A DNA stretch of 15,656 nt from Acidimangrovimonas sp. (GTDB lineage Bacteria; Pseudomonadota; Alphaproteobacteria; Rhodobacterales; Rhodobacteraceae): positions 1-15,656 of the forward strand of contig JASBUM010000338.1 of the NCBI GenBank assembly GCA_030147905.1, given 5' to 3'. A program made the position numbers and the translations under genes. The notes beneath the pieces were generated by a model. It was not told where the DNA came from. It did not search any database and worked only from the letters and a program-made list of their open reading frames with translations. Each line of letters starts with the position of its first letter. Within the stretch, counting starts at the first letter, position 1. Shown piece after piece: positions 1 through 8,056 of the stretch.

Positions 1-212
1 CAGCGGCGCGGCGCAAGGCCATCGACGCGCTGACCATGGGCGCCGCACCCGCCCCGCAGACAGCAGCCGGATCCGATGCGACAACAGCCGCGGCGGCGAA
101 GCCGGGCGCGATTGCGCGTGGCGAGGCACTTGTGGGATCAAGTCGCCAGATTCGGGCGGCCCTCGCACAGCTCCTGCCGGGCGAGCCTGATCCAGCACCG
201 GCCGCTCCCTGA
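1..212 (+). CDS. C-terminal end of an unidentified protein (partial)
   Basis: One frame is open from the window edge (first full codon at 3) to a TGA at 210-212, giving about 69 residues; the other two frames close earlier. The visible part is a short basic stretch (RRKAID), then an Ala/Pro/Thr-rich low-complexity segment, then a possible amphipathic helix (SSRQIRAALAQLL) and a Pro/Ala tail. Codons mostly end in G or C, as in the neighbouring genes. I do not recognise a family from this fragment. Position upstream of the transglycosylase and flhA genes suggests another flagellar gene, but this is inference from context only. A 113-bp gap without a visible gene separates it from the next gene. 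Confidence 0.5.
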   Translation, partial: AARRKAIDALTMGAAPAPQTAAGSDATTAAAAKPGAIARGEALVGSSRQIRAALAQLLPGEPDPAPAAP

Positions 213-314
213 TCGGCCGGATGCCGCGTCCCGATTTCCGGCGCACCACCGCTTACCGAATCGAAAGCTTCTTTCCCTAGCGTCGGGGCGCCGCCGGAAG
301 CGCGGCCAGAGAAT

Positions 315-320
315 GGGAGA
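315..320 (+). promoter_or_regulatory. Ribosome binding site deciding a TTG start
   Basis: GGGAGA lies five bases before the TTG at 326. It supports initiation at this non-ATG codon, because no in-frame ATG lies before the signal-peptide-like hydrophobic stretch. Confidence 0.6.
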
Positions 321-325
321 ACCCG

Positions 326-1201
326 TTGGATCACGCCTGCCGCTGCCCGCATCGCCCGCGCAACGAATGCGCCGGCCGCGCCCGGTCGCTCCTGCGCCGC
401 CTCGTCGCGGCCGCAACATCGATAGGGGTGACGGCCGTGGCAGCGATATTCGTGCTCGGCCAACCCGCGGCGGCGCGGTTGAGCACGGCGCAACTTTGCG
501 ATCGGGCGGCACGAAGCGCCGCGCAGGAGACCGGCGTTCCGCTCGATGTCCTGCGTGCGCTTACCCGGACCGAAACCGGGCGCAATACCGACGGTCGTTT
601 CATGCCCTGGCCCTGGACCGTGAACATGGAAGGGCGCGGCAAATGGTTCGACGACCTGTCCGACGCCCGGGCCTTCGCTCGCCGCGGATTCGATGCCGGC
701 GCCCGAAGCTTCGACGTCGGCTGCTTCCAGATCAATTACCTATGGCACAACTCGGCCTTCTCCTCGCTCGAAGCCATGTTCGACCCGGGCGCCAATGCAC
801 TTTATGCGGCTCGCTTTCTCAAGTCGCTCTATGACGAATTCGGCGACTGGAGCCGTGCCGCCGGCGCCTATCATTCCCGAATTCCGGCGCGGGCGCGCCA
901 GTATCGCAGCCGCTTCGACAAGCTGCATGCGGCCCTGCGGCGTCAGCCGGCTTCTCCGCAACCGGCGCAGGCAGCGGTCCTGCGACCGGCCCGGCCCCTC
1001 CGCCCGGCGCCCGTCGCCACCAAACCACCCCGATCGCCGTCCCCGGCATCATCAGGCCCGGCATCAGGCGCGCCGGCTGCCGGGCCCACGCCATTCCCCC
1101 TGTTGCAAGCCGGTTCGGCGCCCGGCCAGCTCGGATCGCTGTTTCCCAAGCCGGCCACCACCGCACGGCCGCTGATCGGACCGCGCGGACCGCGGGGCTG
1201 A
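326..1201 (+). CDS. sltF: Flagellar lytic transglycosylase with SLT domain (SltF-like)
   Basis: A periplasmic peptidoglycan-cleaving enzyme of 291 residues, probably opening the wall for the flagellar rod. It starts with TTG after a good GGGAGA site. Residues 19-50 form a basic then hydrophobic signal segment ending in AAA, as expected for Sec export. The SLT-type fold follows at about 53-200: the probable catalytic glutamate is E83 in RTETG, and the family block GCFQIN is at 131-136, followed by YLWH. From about 210 onward the chain is Pro/Ala-rich and looks disordered. In Rhodobacter sphaeroides a flagellar transglycosylase, SltF, works with a FlgJ that lacks its own muramidase. The short FlgJ at 15164-15505 fits the same division of labour, but the SltF assignment rests on domain and context, not on an alignment. 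The stop is one base before flhA, so the two genes are probably co-transcribed. Confidence 0.85.
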   Translation: MDHACRCPHRPRNECAGRARSLLRRLVAAATSIGVTAVAAIFVLGQPAAARLSTAQLCDRAARSAAQETGVPLDVLRALTRTETGRNTDGRFMPWPWTVNMEGRGKWFDDLSDARAFARRGFDAGARSFDVGCFQINYLWHNSAFSSLEAMFDPGANALYAARFLKSLYDEFGDWSRAAGAYHSRIPARARQYRSRFDKLHAALRRQPASPQPAQAAVLRPARPLRPAPVATKPPRSPSPASSGPASGAPAAGPTPFPLLQAGSAPGQLGSLFPKPATTARPLIGPRGPRG

Positions 1202-1202
1202 C

Positions 1203-3293
1203 ATGACATTGCCGCTGTCACCCCGCGACCTGTTTCGCCCGACCGTGCTGCTCGCGCTCGCGCTCATGGCGGTGATCGTGATGATGGTCCTGCCGATCCC
1301 TTCGTGGATGCTCGACATCGGCCTCGCGATCTCGTTTGCGCTGGCGATCCTGATGTTCACGGTCACCCTTTTCATCGAACGGCCGCTGGACTTCTCGGCC
1401 TTTCCGACGATCCTGCTTGCCTCGCTGATGCTGCGCCTCTCGCTCAACGTGTCATCGACCAAGCTGATCATCGGCGAGGGCCATACGGGAACCGGCGCCG
1501 CCGGCCATGTGATCGAAGGCTTTGCCAATTTCATCATGGGCGGCAGCGTCCTGCAGGGCGTCGTCGTCTTCTGCGTCCTGCTGATCGTGAATTTCATCGT
1601 CATCACCAAGGGGGCCGGCCGGATGGCGGAGGTCGGCGCGCGATTCGCGCTCGACGCCATGCCGGGCAAGCAGCTGGCTATCGATTCCGACATGTCCGCA
1701 GGGGCGATCGACCACAGCGAGGCACGGCAGCGACGCGCGGTCGAGCAGGCGGAAACGACCTTCTTCGGCTCGCTCGACGGGGTCTCCAAGTTCGTCAAAG
1801 GCGACGCCGTGGCGGGCCTGCTCATCACCCTTCTCAACATCGTGGTCGGCCTGATCATCGGGATCGCCGTTCACGGGATGGCACCGGGCACGGCCTTCCA
1901 GACCTATGCGATCCTGACCGTCGGCGATGGTCTGGTCAGCCAGATTCCGGCCGTCATCATCTCCATCGCCTCGGCGCTGCTGCTGGCGCGCGGGGGGGCC
2001 ACGGGGGCGACGGATCTGGCATTGTTCAGCCAGCTCGGCCGCTATCCCGGCGCGCTCGGCACGGTCGCGGTGCTGATGCTTCTTTTCGAGCTGGTTCCCG
2101 GCCTTCCGTTCCTGCCCTTCCTCTTTGGCGCGGTCGCCTTGGCCGGCGCCGCAGTTCTGGCCGAACGCAACAATCGCCGGCAGGAGGCGGAAACGCCCGT
2201 GTCCGAAGAGGTCGACGCCGCGCCGCAGCGCCGTCCGCTGGGCGATCTTCTCGATCTCGACGAAATCCATGTGGAATTCGCGCCGAACCTTGTGCCGATG
2301 GTGCTCGATCCGGCTACCGGCCTCGATGCGCGAATCGCCAACATGCGCAACCATGTCGCCACGACCTTCGGGCTGATCCTGCCGGAGATCCGCCTGACCG
2401 ACGATCCGGCTCTGCCCGAGGGAGGCTACCGCATCCGCATCCAGGGGGTGGAGCGTGCGCAGGACCGGCTGCTGCCGGATATGGTGCTGGCACTGCTGAC
2501 CGACGACGGCGTCGAGGCACCGTCCGGCGAATCCGTCCGCGAACCCGTCTACGGCGCCCCCGCGCGCTGGGTCGCGGCGGAACGTCAGGAAGAGGCGGCC
2601 CTTGCCGGCACGACAGTGGTGACCCCGGCCGAAGTTCTTGCCACCCATCTGCTCGAGGTGCTGAAGGCCAATCTCGCACGTCTTCTCACGCTCAAGTCGT
2701 TGCGGCGCCTGCTGGACGAATTCACCAATCTCACCGATGCCGACCGGGGCACCGCAAACCGCCGACTGATCGATGAACTGGTGCCCGAAAAGGTTGCCCC
2801 CGACATGCTGCTTGCCGTGCTGCGGCTCCTTCTGGACGAACGTGTGTCGATCCGCAATCTCGGGCTTATCCTCGAAGCGATAGCCGAACTGCGCAATGTC
2901 GCGGCCCCGCCCGAAGTGATCTGCGAACATGTCCGGCAGCGCCTGGGCTTCCAGCTCGTCGCCGAGTTGCGGCGCGCCGACGGCACCATTCCCCTGCTGC
3001 AACTCGCCCCGGAATGGGAGGAGACCTTCGCCACCTACCAGCTCGACGGCGAGCGGGGCGAGGGCGACGTCGCCCTGCCACCGTCGGATTTCAACCGCCT
3101 CGCCAATGCGATCGCGGAAAAGCTGGCGCGGATCTCCGAAACCGGGGTTCTGCCGGCGCTGGTGACCTCCACCCGCCGGCGGCGCTTCCTGCGTACGGTC
3201 CTTCAGGCCAAGGGGCTCTCGGCGCCGGTGCTGTCGTTCGAGGAGATCGGGCTGGAGGCGCGCCCGGCACTGCTTGGCATGGTGCCGCCATGA
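1203..3293 (+). CDS. flhA: Flagellar type III export gate protein FlhA
   Basis: This is the largest subunit of the export gate in the inner membrane, where it couples proton flow to secretion and docks chaperone-substrate complexes. The 696-residue length is normal. Residues 1-310 hold several hydrophobic spans. The FHIPEP family signature lies in the cytoplasmic loop, beginning at R140-M141-A-E-V and continuing through ARFALDAMPGKQ to the conserved IDSD. A charged linker (about 315-345) leads to the C-terminal cytoplasmic domain, which binds FlgN-type chaperones. The ATG at 1203 follows the sltF stop by one base. The 3' end overlaps fliR in an ATGA, so translation is likely coupled. No truncation or frameshift is visible. 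Confidence 0.98.
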   Translation: MTLPLSPRDLFRPTVLLALALMAVIVMMVLPIPSWMLDIGLAISFALAILMFTVTLFIERPLDFSAFPTILLASLMLRLSLNVSSTKLIIGEGHTGTGAAGHVIEGFANFIMGGSVLQGVVVFCVLLIVNFIVITKGAGRMAEVGARFALDAMPGKQLAIDSDMSAGAIDHSEARQRRAVEQAETTFFGSLDGVSKFVKGDAVAGLLITLLNIVVGLIIGIAVHGMAPGTAFQTYAILTVGDGLVSQIPAVIISIASALLLARGGATGATDLALFSQLGRYPGALGTVAVLMLLFELVPGLPFLPFLFGAVALAGAAVLAERNNRRQEAETPVSEEVDAAPQRRPLGDLLDLDEIHVEFAPNLVPMVLDPATGLDARIANMRNHVATTFGLILPEIRLTDDPALPEGGYRIRIQGVERAQDRLLPDMVLALLTDDGVEAPSGESVREPVYGAPARWVAAERQEEAALAGTTVVTPAEVLATHLLEVLKANLARLLTLKSLRRLLDEFTNLTDADRGTANRRLIDELVPEKVAPDMLLAVLRLLLDERVSIRNLGLILEAIAELRNVAAPPEVICEHVRQRLGFQLVAELRRADGTIPLLQLAPEWEETFATYQLDGERGEGDVALPPSDFNRLANAIAEKLARISETGVLPALVTSTRRRRFLRTVLQAKGLSAPVLSFEEIGLEARPALLGMVPP

Positions 3294-4069
3294 GCGCGCT
3301 CTTGCCCGAGTTGACTGCCCGGCTGGGCGAGGCGCTGGCCGCGGGCGGCCTGGTCTTTCTCCGGATCGGTGCGGCGATCTTTCTGATGCCGGCCTTCGGC
3401 GAACAATCGGTGCCGCTGCGGATCCGCCTTGCCGGCGCGCTTGCCTTCACCATCATCGTGGCGCCCGCTGTGGCGGCTTCGCTTCCCGACCTTCCGTCGA
3501 CGCCACTTGCCGTCCTGCCACTGCTCGGCGCCGAGACGGTCATCGGCCTCGCGATCGGCATCGGCATGCGGCTCTTTCTGATCGCGCTCCAGATCGCCGG
3601 CACCATCGCGGCACAGGCGACGTCGCTGTCGCAGTTCTTCGGAGGCGTCAACGCCGATCCGCAGCCGGCAATCGCGCAGTTCCTGCTGGTGGCAGGGCTC
3701 GCGCTGGCGGCGGTGTTCGATCTTCACGTGAAGCTCGCGATGCTCTTCGTGCTCAGCTACGACATCCTGCCGGCCGGCGTCATGCCGGCGGGCGCCGATC
3801 TTTCACGATGGGGTATCGCGCGGGTCGCCGACGGCTTCTCGCTTGCCTTCAGCCTCGCCGCGCCCTTTGTCGTCGCGGCGCTGATCTACAATGTCGCGAT
3901 CGGCGTCATCAACCGGGCCATGCCACAGCTGATGGTCGCCTTCGTCGGGGCGCCGGCACTGACCTTCGGGGGCCTCGTGCTGCTGCTCGTCAGTGCGCCG
4001 CTTGCCCTTGCCGTCTGGCTTGGTCGCTTCGGCACGTTCCTGCACGCCCCCTTCGCCCCTGTACCCTGA
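3290..4069 (+). CDS. fliR: Flagellar export gate protein FliR
   Basis: An inner-membrane protein of 259 residues that forms the core export channel together with FliP and FliQ. The chain is hydrophobic throughout, with about six membrane spans. Family features include an N-terminal FLRIGAAIFLMPAFGEQSVP stretch and the conserved segment around SLSQFFGGVN. The ATG at 3290 overlaps the flhA stop (ATGA), the usual coupled arrangement, although the reading frame stays open further upstream inside flhA. The next gene, flhB, begins 11 bases after the stop. FliQ is encoded in the opposite operon (8778-9047), and FliP is not in the window. Confidence 0.96.
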   Translation: MSALLPELTARLGEALAAGGLVFLRIGAAIFLMPAFGEQSVPLRIRLAGALAFTIIVAPAVAASLPDLPSTPLAVLPLLGAETVIGLAIGIGMRLFLIALQIAGTIAAQATSLSQFFGGVNADPQPAIAQFLLVAGLALAAVFDLHVKLAMLFVLSYDILPAGVMPAGADLSRWGIARVADGFSLAFSLAAPFVVAALIYNVAIGVINRAMPQLMVAFVGAPALTFGGLVLLLVSAPLALAVWLGRFGTFLHAPFAPVP

Positions 4070-4080
4070 GGCATGGCGGG

Positions 4081-5169
4081 ATGAGCGACCGCGACAGCGA
4101 CGATCAGGAAAAGGAATACGAAGCCACGCAAAAGCGTCTCGACGAGGCGCGCAAACGCGGCGAGGTTCCGCGCTCGCCAGAGATCACCACTGCCGCCGCC
4201 TATGGCGGGCTGGTTCTGGCGGCGCTGATCGCCGGACCAGCGACGGTGGACCGGTTGGGCGCGCTCGGCACAGGTTTCCTGGCGCAACCCGACCGGCTTG
4301 GGGCGACGATCCTCGGCCCCGGCGATGGTGCGCTTGGCGGGATTCTCGCCAGCTTCGCCGTTGCCATCGCTCCTTTCTTCGTGGCCCCGATCATCCTCGT
4401 GATCGTGGCCCTCGTCGCGCAACGGGCGATCATCTTCACGCCCGAGAAGCTGATGCCCAAGGCGTCGCGGGTCTCGCCGCTGTCCAACGCCAAGCAGAAA
4501 TTCGGCCGTTCGGGATTGTTCGAATTCGCCAAGAGCTTCGTGAAACTCGTGGTGATCTCGTCGATCCTCGGCCTCTTTCTGGCAGCACGGATGGATGAGA
4601 TCCTTGCCACGCTCGCCCTTCCGCCCGGCCCCGTCGCGCGGCATCTGGGCGAACTTGTCATCGCCTTCCTGTTTCTGACCCTGATCGTAGCGGCCAGCAT
4701 CGCGATCATCGATTACCTCTGGCAGCGGGCCGAGCATCTTCGCCGCAACCGTATGTCCCACAAGGACATGAAGGACGAGATGAAGGAATCCGAGGGCGAT
4801 CCTCACCTGCGTCAGAAAAGGCGGCAACGCGGCTATGAGATCGCCACGCGCCGGATGATCGCCGATGTCGCCAAAAGCGATGTGGTGATCGTCAATCCAA
4901 CCCATTTTGCCGTCGCGCTGCGCTGGCGCCGAACCGATCAGGCCGCGCCGGTCTGCCTGGCGAAGGGGGTCGATGCCGTTGCCGCGCGGATCCGCGAGGC
5001 CGCGCAGGAAGGCGGCATTCCGCTATATCGCGATGCCGCCACCGCGCGCCGTCTCCACGCCGAGGTCGAAATCGGCGACGAGATCCTGCCGGCACATTAC
5101 CGCGCCGTCGCCGCCGCGATCAGATTTTCGGAAAAGATGCGCAAGAAGGCGGGCCGAACATGGCGATAG
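4081..5169 (+). CDS. flhB: Flagellar export switch protein FlhB
   Basis: This export gate component of 362 residues changes the secreted substrates from rod/hook to filament type. The ATG at 4081 is preceded by GGCGGG; the frame is open upstream but that stretch lies over fliR. The cytoplasmic N-terminus carries the family stretch ATQKRLDEARKRGEVPRSPE. Four hydrophobic spans follow to about residue 215, then a charged region (HKDMKDEMKESEGDP). The self-cleavage motif NPTH is at residues 272-275, with the expected cut between N272 and P273, and is followed by the typical VALRW. All key residues are present. The 3' end overlaps the next small gene by 10 bases. Confidence 0.97.
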   Translation: MSDRDSDDQEKEYEATQKRLDEARKRGEVPRSPEITTAAAYGGLVLAALIAGPATVDRLGALGTGFLAQPDRLGATILGPGDGALGGILASFAVAIAPFFVAPIILVIVALVAQRAIIFTPEKLMPKASRVSPLSNAKQKFGRSGLFEFAKSFVKLVVISSILGLFLAARMDEILATLALPPGPVARHLGELVIAFLFLTLIVAASIAIIDYLWQRAEHLRRNRMSHKDMKDEMKESEGDPHLRQKRRQRGYEIATRRMIADVAKSDVVIVNPTHFAVALRWRRTDQAAPVCLAKGVDAVAARIREAAQEGGIPLYRDAATARRLHAEVEIGDEILPAHYRAVAAAIRFSEKMRKKAGRTWR

Positions 5170-5513
5170 CCCGCGCAGATCGGCTCGCGGCGATGGAGGC
5201 GATCGCGGCGATGGAACGGGACTCCCGCCTCGAGCACCTGCGCCGCCTCGCCGAGGAACGCGATGCATTGGCCGCCGCCATTGCAAGGCTCGACGGACCG
5301 CCGGCGCCGATCCGGGGGGCCGCCGACGCGCATGCGGTCGAACGGCATCGCGTGTGGGTCATGCGCCGGCGCGCGGAATTGACCGCGCGGCAGGCCCGGC
5401 TCAACGCCGCGTGGCAGGCAGCGCATGAAGAGGCGGTGCAGGCCTTCGGCCGGGCGGCGGTGTTGCAAAAGCTCGCCCGGCGCGCGCGGTCGCGCGCTCC
5501 CGGCCGGGTCTGA
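5160..5513 (+). CDS. Small coiled-coil protein, possible FliJ
   Basis: A 117-residue protein rich in Ala, Arg, Glu and Leu, with two long heptad-like helical stretches (about 5-46 and 60-112) split by a Pro/Gly-containing turn (GPPAPIRG). There is no signal peptide, membrane span or enzyme motif. Size and antiparallel helical hairpin layout resemble FliJ, the stalk protein of the FliI ATPase, and its position directly after flhB (10-base overlap) fits an export role. FliJ sequences diverge strongly, so I infer this from shape and place only. It could instead be an unrelated lineage-specific flagellar protein. A 13-bp direct repeat (5185-5197 and 5203-5215) encodes two near-identical AAME units. 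Confidence 0.75.
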   Translation: MAIARADRLAAMEAIAAMERDSRLEHLRRLAEERDALAAAIARLDGPPAPIRGAADAHAVERHRVWVMRRRAELTARQARLNAAWQAAHEEAVQAFGRAAVLQKLARRARSRAPGRV

Positions 5514-5526
5514 CCGGAAGCGCCGA

Positions 5527-6066
5527 TCAGGCGTCCTGCCGCACGATATCCGAAATCAGGACATCGCTGACCGTGGTATCGAGCAGTCGCTTTGCCGATT
5601 CGAGCAATGCGTCTCGCAACAGCTGCATCTTGTCACTTGCGGTGAAATTGCCTTCGAACCCGCCGATGTTGGCATGATTGAACAGGACCTGCAGGAAGAC
5701 ATCCCGCATCTTGGGCTCGATCGCGTAGATCTGCGGCCCGGCTCCGGGTTCGACCTCGAGGCTCAGCGAGAGGATGACCAGCGCATCCACATGCCCCCCG
5801 CGCACCAGCGGAACGATGAACTGGTTGTTCAGCTTGATATAGTCCTTCTTCGACGGAGCGCCCTCCGCGCCATCGGAGGGCGCCTTGGCCTTGCCGGCAG
5901 CGGCCTCCTGCTTGCCGGTGGCGGCCTTCGACGTCTTGCCGGCCGACGCGCCCGGGGATGCCGCCGCGTGCTTCATCGGCACCGGCTCCGGGCGCAGGGC
6001 AAGACCGGTCGCGCCGCCGGCCAGAAGGCCCGCGATCCCCAGCAGCATGGGAAACAGCTTGCGCAT
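5527..6066 (-). CDS. fliL: Flagellar basal body-associated protein FliL
   Basis: An inner-membrane protein of 179 residues that surrounds or supports the stator at the motor. It has one N-terminal membrane span (about 3-24). A long Ala/Gly/Lys-rich linker follows to about residue 73. The periplasmic FliL domain begins near YIKLNNQFIVPL and contains LSLSLEVEPG, MRDVFLQVLF and a C-terminal SDVLISDIV-type strand. It is the last gene of the flgB operon, nine bases after flgH. Its 3' end faces the coiled-coil gene with only 13 bases between the stops, and no clear terminator fits there. Confidence 0.93.
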   Translation of the reverse strand: MRKLFPMLLGIAGLLAGGATGLALRPEPVPMKHAAASPGASAGKTSKAATGKQEAAAGKAKAPSDGAEGAPSKKDYIKLNNQFIVPLVRGGHVDALVILSLSLEVEPGAGPQIYAIEPKMRDVFLQVLFNHANIGGFEGNFTASDKMQLLRDALLESAKRLLDTTVSDVLISDIVRQDA

Positions 6067-6075
6067 CGGTCCGGC

Positions 6076-6813
6076 CTAGAACGGAAGAATGATATCGGCC
6101 ACCTGCTGGCCGTATCGCGGTTGCTGGACATCGGTAATCTGGCCGCGGCCGCCATAGGAGATCCGCGCTCCGGCGATCTTGTCGTAGCTTACCTCGTTGC
6201 GCCGGGTGACATCCTCGGGGCGGACATAACCGGTGACCGTCAGCTCGCGCAGCTCGTTGTTGACACGCACCTCCTGCGAGCCCGCGAGCCGCAGGATCCC
6301 GTTGGGCAGTTCCTCGACCACGGTCGCGGCGACCCTCAACGTCAGCTTCTCGTTGCGTTGTATGGTGCCGTTACCCTGATAGTTGCTGGCCGAATTGGCC
6401 GCGACCGCATTGCCGAGCGACGCCCCGGTGGGCAGGCTCTTGTCGATCCTCTGCGGCAAGCCGAAGAAGGCGGGAATGCCCATGCCCTCGCTTCCGTTCC
6501 GGCTGCGCCCCGAGGAATTCGAGATCTGGGCGCTGTCGTTGATCCGGATCACCACCGTGAGGATGTCGCCGCGATGCCCCGCACGGCGGTCACCGAAGAG
6601 CGATTTGCGCTCACCCGTCCACAGCGAGGCCGAGGCCGTCTTGCGCCCGCCTGTCCGGCGCGCATCGGCGGGAAGCGGATAGCCGGGCGACAGGAAGCGA
6701 CCGTCAACCCCGCTCGGGGGCGAGAAGTCGGGCGCCTTGCCCACGTTTTCGAGCCGGCCGCAGGCCGCCGCGACCGAGACCAGTGCAACAATCATTATCG
6801 GCGCACGAAGCAT
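6076..6813 (-). CDS. flgH: Flagellar L-ring lipoprotein FlgH
   Basis: This protein forms the outer-membrane L ring through which the rod passes. It has 245 residues. The start at 6813 begins a lipoprotein signal with cysteine at residue 18 (VAAAC), the likely acylation site after cleavage. Family features include SLWTGERKSLFGDRRA, the segment GDILTVVIRINDSAQ, and the C-terminal block LPNGILRLAGSQEVRVNNE with TVTGYVRPEDV. An open frame continues far upstream, but the ATG chosen has a GGGAGA site and overlaps the flgA stop in TGATG. The length is close to enteric FlgH. No defect is seen. Confidence 0.96.
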   Translation of the reverse strand: MLRAPIMIVALVSVAAACGRLENVGKAPDFSPPSGVDGRFLSPGYPLPADARRTGGRKTASASLWTGERKSLFGDRRAGHRGDILTVVIRINDSAQISNSSGRSRNGSEGMGIPAFFGLPQRIDKSLPTGASLGNAVAANSASNYQGNGTIQRNEKLTLRVAATVVEELPNGILRLAGSQEVRVNNELRELTVTGYVRPEDVTRRNEVSYDKIAGARISYGGRGQITDVQQPRYGQQVADIILPF

Positions 6814-7262
6814 CACGGCTGTTTCTCCCTTGTCTGTCCGTTCGCGACCACGCTTACGGTTCCGTCGGCATCGACGATCCCGCTGACGGTCCGTTTCGAG
6901 GCGGTATTCATCACTCTGACGCGGTCGCCCACGCCGCCGCGGGCCAGGGCGCGCCCCTCCGCGAGGATGCTCAACCCGCCGGTCCGGTAGCGCAGACGCA
7001 CGAGCTGATTGCGCGTCACCAGCGCCGGCGGGCCGATGTCGCCCGGCCGGATCGGCCGCCCCGCGTAGAGAACCACGCGCGCCTCGCGACCGATGACGAG
7101 TGCCGCGTCGCTGATGGCGCCCGGAATGGTCGCCGAAAGCGACGATATGTCGGGCGCAGCAAGCACCGTCTTGGGCCGGATCGTCCGCGCGGCGATCACC
7201 GTTTCGGCGCTGGCCCAGACCGGGATCAGGACCGCGATCAACAGCGGGGATATCAACCGCAT
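6813..7262 (-). CDS. flgA: P-ring assembly chaperone FlgA
   Basis: A periplasmic chaperone for P-ring formation. The 149-residue protein starts with a clear Sec signal (hydrophobic core about 3-16, likely cut after ASA at 17-19). The body has SAF-type sequence: RTIRPKTVLAAPDI, the segment GREARVVLYAGRPIRPGDI, and a C-terminal region (GDRVRVMNTASKRTVSGIV) typical of the family. It is shorter than enteric FlgA, which has an extra N-terminal domain; the short form is common in alphaproteobacteria. It overlaps flgG and flgH by one base each (TGATG), so translation is probably coupled. FlgI, the P-ring subunit, is not in the window. Confidence 0.93.
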   Translation of the reverse strand: MRLISPLLIAVLIPVWASAETVIAARTIRPKTVLAAPDISSLSATIPGAISDAALVIGREARVVLYAGRPIRPGDIGPPALVTRNQLVRLRYRTGGLSILAEGRALARGGVGDRVRVMNTASKRTVSGIVDADGTVSVVANGQTREKQP

Positions 7263-8047
7263 CAGCGCACCTGCGTGGTGGCCTGAAGCATCTGATCCGC
7301 GGCGGTGATGACCTTGGCATTCATCTCGTAGCCGCGCTGCGCCTGGATAAGCTGCGTGACCTCGCGCACCGGATCGACCGAGCTTTCCTCCAGATAGCCC
7401 TGGCGCAGGATGCCCAGCCCGTCGGTTCCGGGCGCCGCCACCATCGCCGGCCCCGAGGCCTCGGTTTCGAGGAACATGTTCGAACCGATCGCCTCGAGCC
7501 CCTCTTCGTTGGTGAAATCCGCCAGCGTGAGCTGGCCGATCATCTGCGGTTCGACCTTGCCCTTGAAATAGGCATAGACCTCGCCCTCGGCGTTGATCGA
7601 GATGCTGGTCGTCGTATCGGGAATGGTGATTCCCGGCACCACGGCAAACCCTTCGGAGGTGACGATCTCGCCCTCGGCCGTTCGCTTGAGCGAACCGTCG
7701 CGCGTATAGGCCGACTGGCCCGATGGCAGGGAAACCTCGAAATAGCCCTGGCCGCTGATCGCCAGATCGAGGTCGCCGCCGGTGCGCGCGATCGAGCCCT
7801 GCGCATGTTCCACCATCACGGCGGAGGGCCGGACACCGAGGCCAAGCTGGATCCCGGTGGGCAGCACCCGCCCGTCGGCGGCGGAGATGGCACCGGGCCG
7901 GGCAACATTTTCGTAATGCAGGTCGGCGAATTCCGCCCGCCGCGCGTTGTAGCCGGTCGTCGACATGTTCGCGAGGTTGTTCGAGACAACCTCGACCCGC
8001 ATCTGCTGGGCGCTCATGCCGCTTGCGGCGATCTGCAAAGCCTTCAT
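7262..8047 (-). CDS. flgG: Distal rod protein FlgG
   Basis: Subunit of the distal rod, 261 residues, the standard FlgG length. It has the N-terminal rod signature with VVSNNLANMSTTGYNARRAEF and the motif LDLAISGQGYFEV in the middle. The C-terminal domain ends in the family block LEESSVDPVREVTQLIQAQR and YEMNAKVITAADQML. It is exported by the flagellar type III apparatus without a cleaved signal. The gene lies nine bases after flgF and overlaps flgA by one base. Confidence 0.97.
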   Translation of the reverse strand: MKALQIAASGMSAQQMRVEVVSNNLANMSTTGYNARRAEFADLHYENVARPGAISAADGRVLPTGIQLGLGVRPSAVMVEHAQGSIARTGGDLDLAISGQGYFEVSLPSGQSAYTRDGSLKRTAEGEIVTSEGFAVVPGITIPDTTTSISINAEGEVYAYFKGKVEPQMIGQLTLADFTNEEGLEAIGSNMFLETEASGPAMVAAPGTDGLGILRQGYLEESSVDPVREVTQLIQAQRGYEMNAKVITAADQMLQATTQVR

Positions 8048-8056
8048 GATCTGGTC

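Noticed and set aside
1452..3002. A 516-codon - strand open frame opposite flhA
   Set aside because: It is rich in His, Gln, Gly and Arg with no motif and lies fully over flhA.
5521..5533. CGCC-N5-GGCG between the convergent coiled-coil and fliL genes as a bidirectional terminator
   Set aside because: The stem has only four pairs, overlaps the fliL stop codon and has no T-run on either strand.
5425..6990. A 521-codon + strand open frame across fliL and flgH
   Set aside because: It lies antisense to two clear flagellar genes, has no recognisable domain, and its composition is that of a shadow frame.
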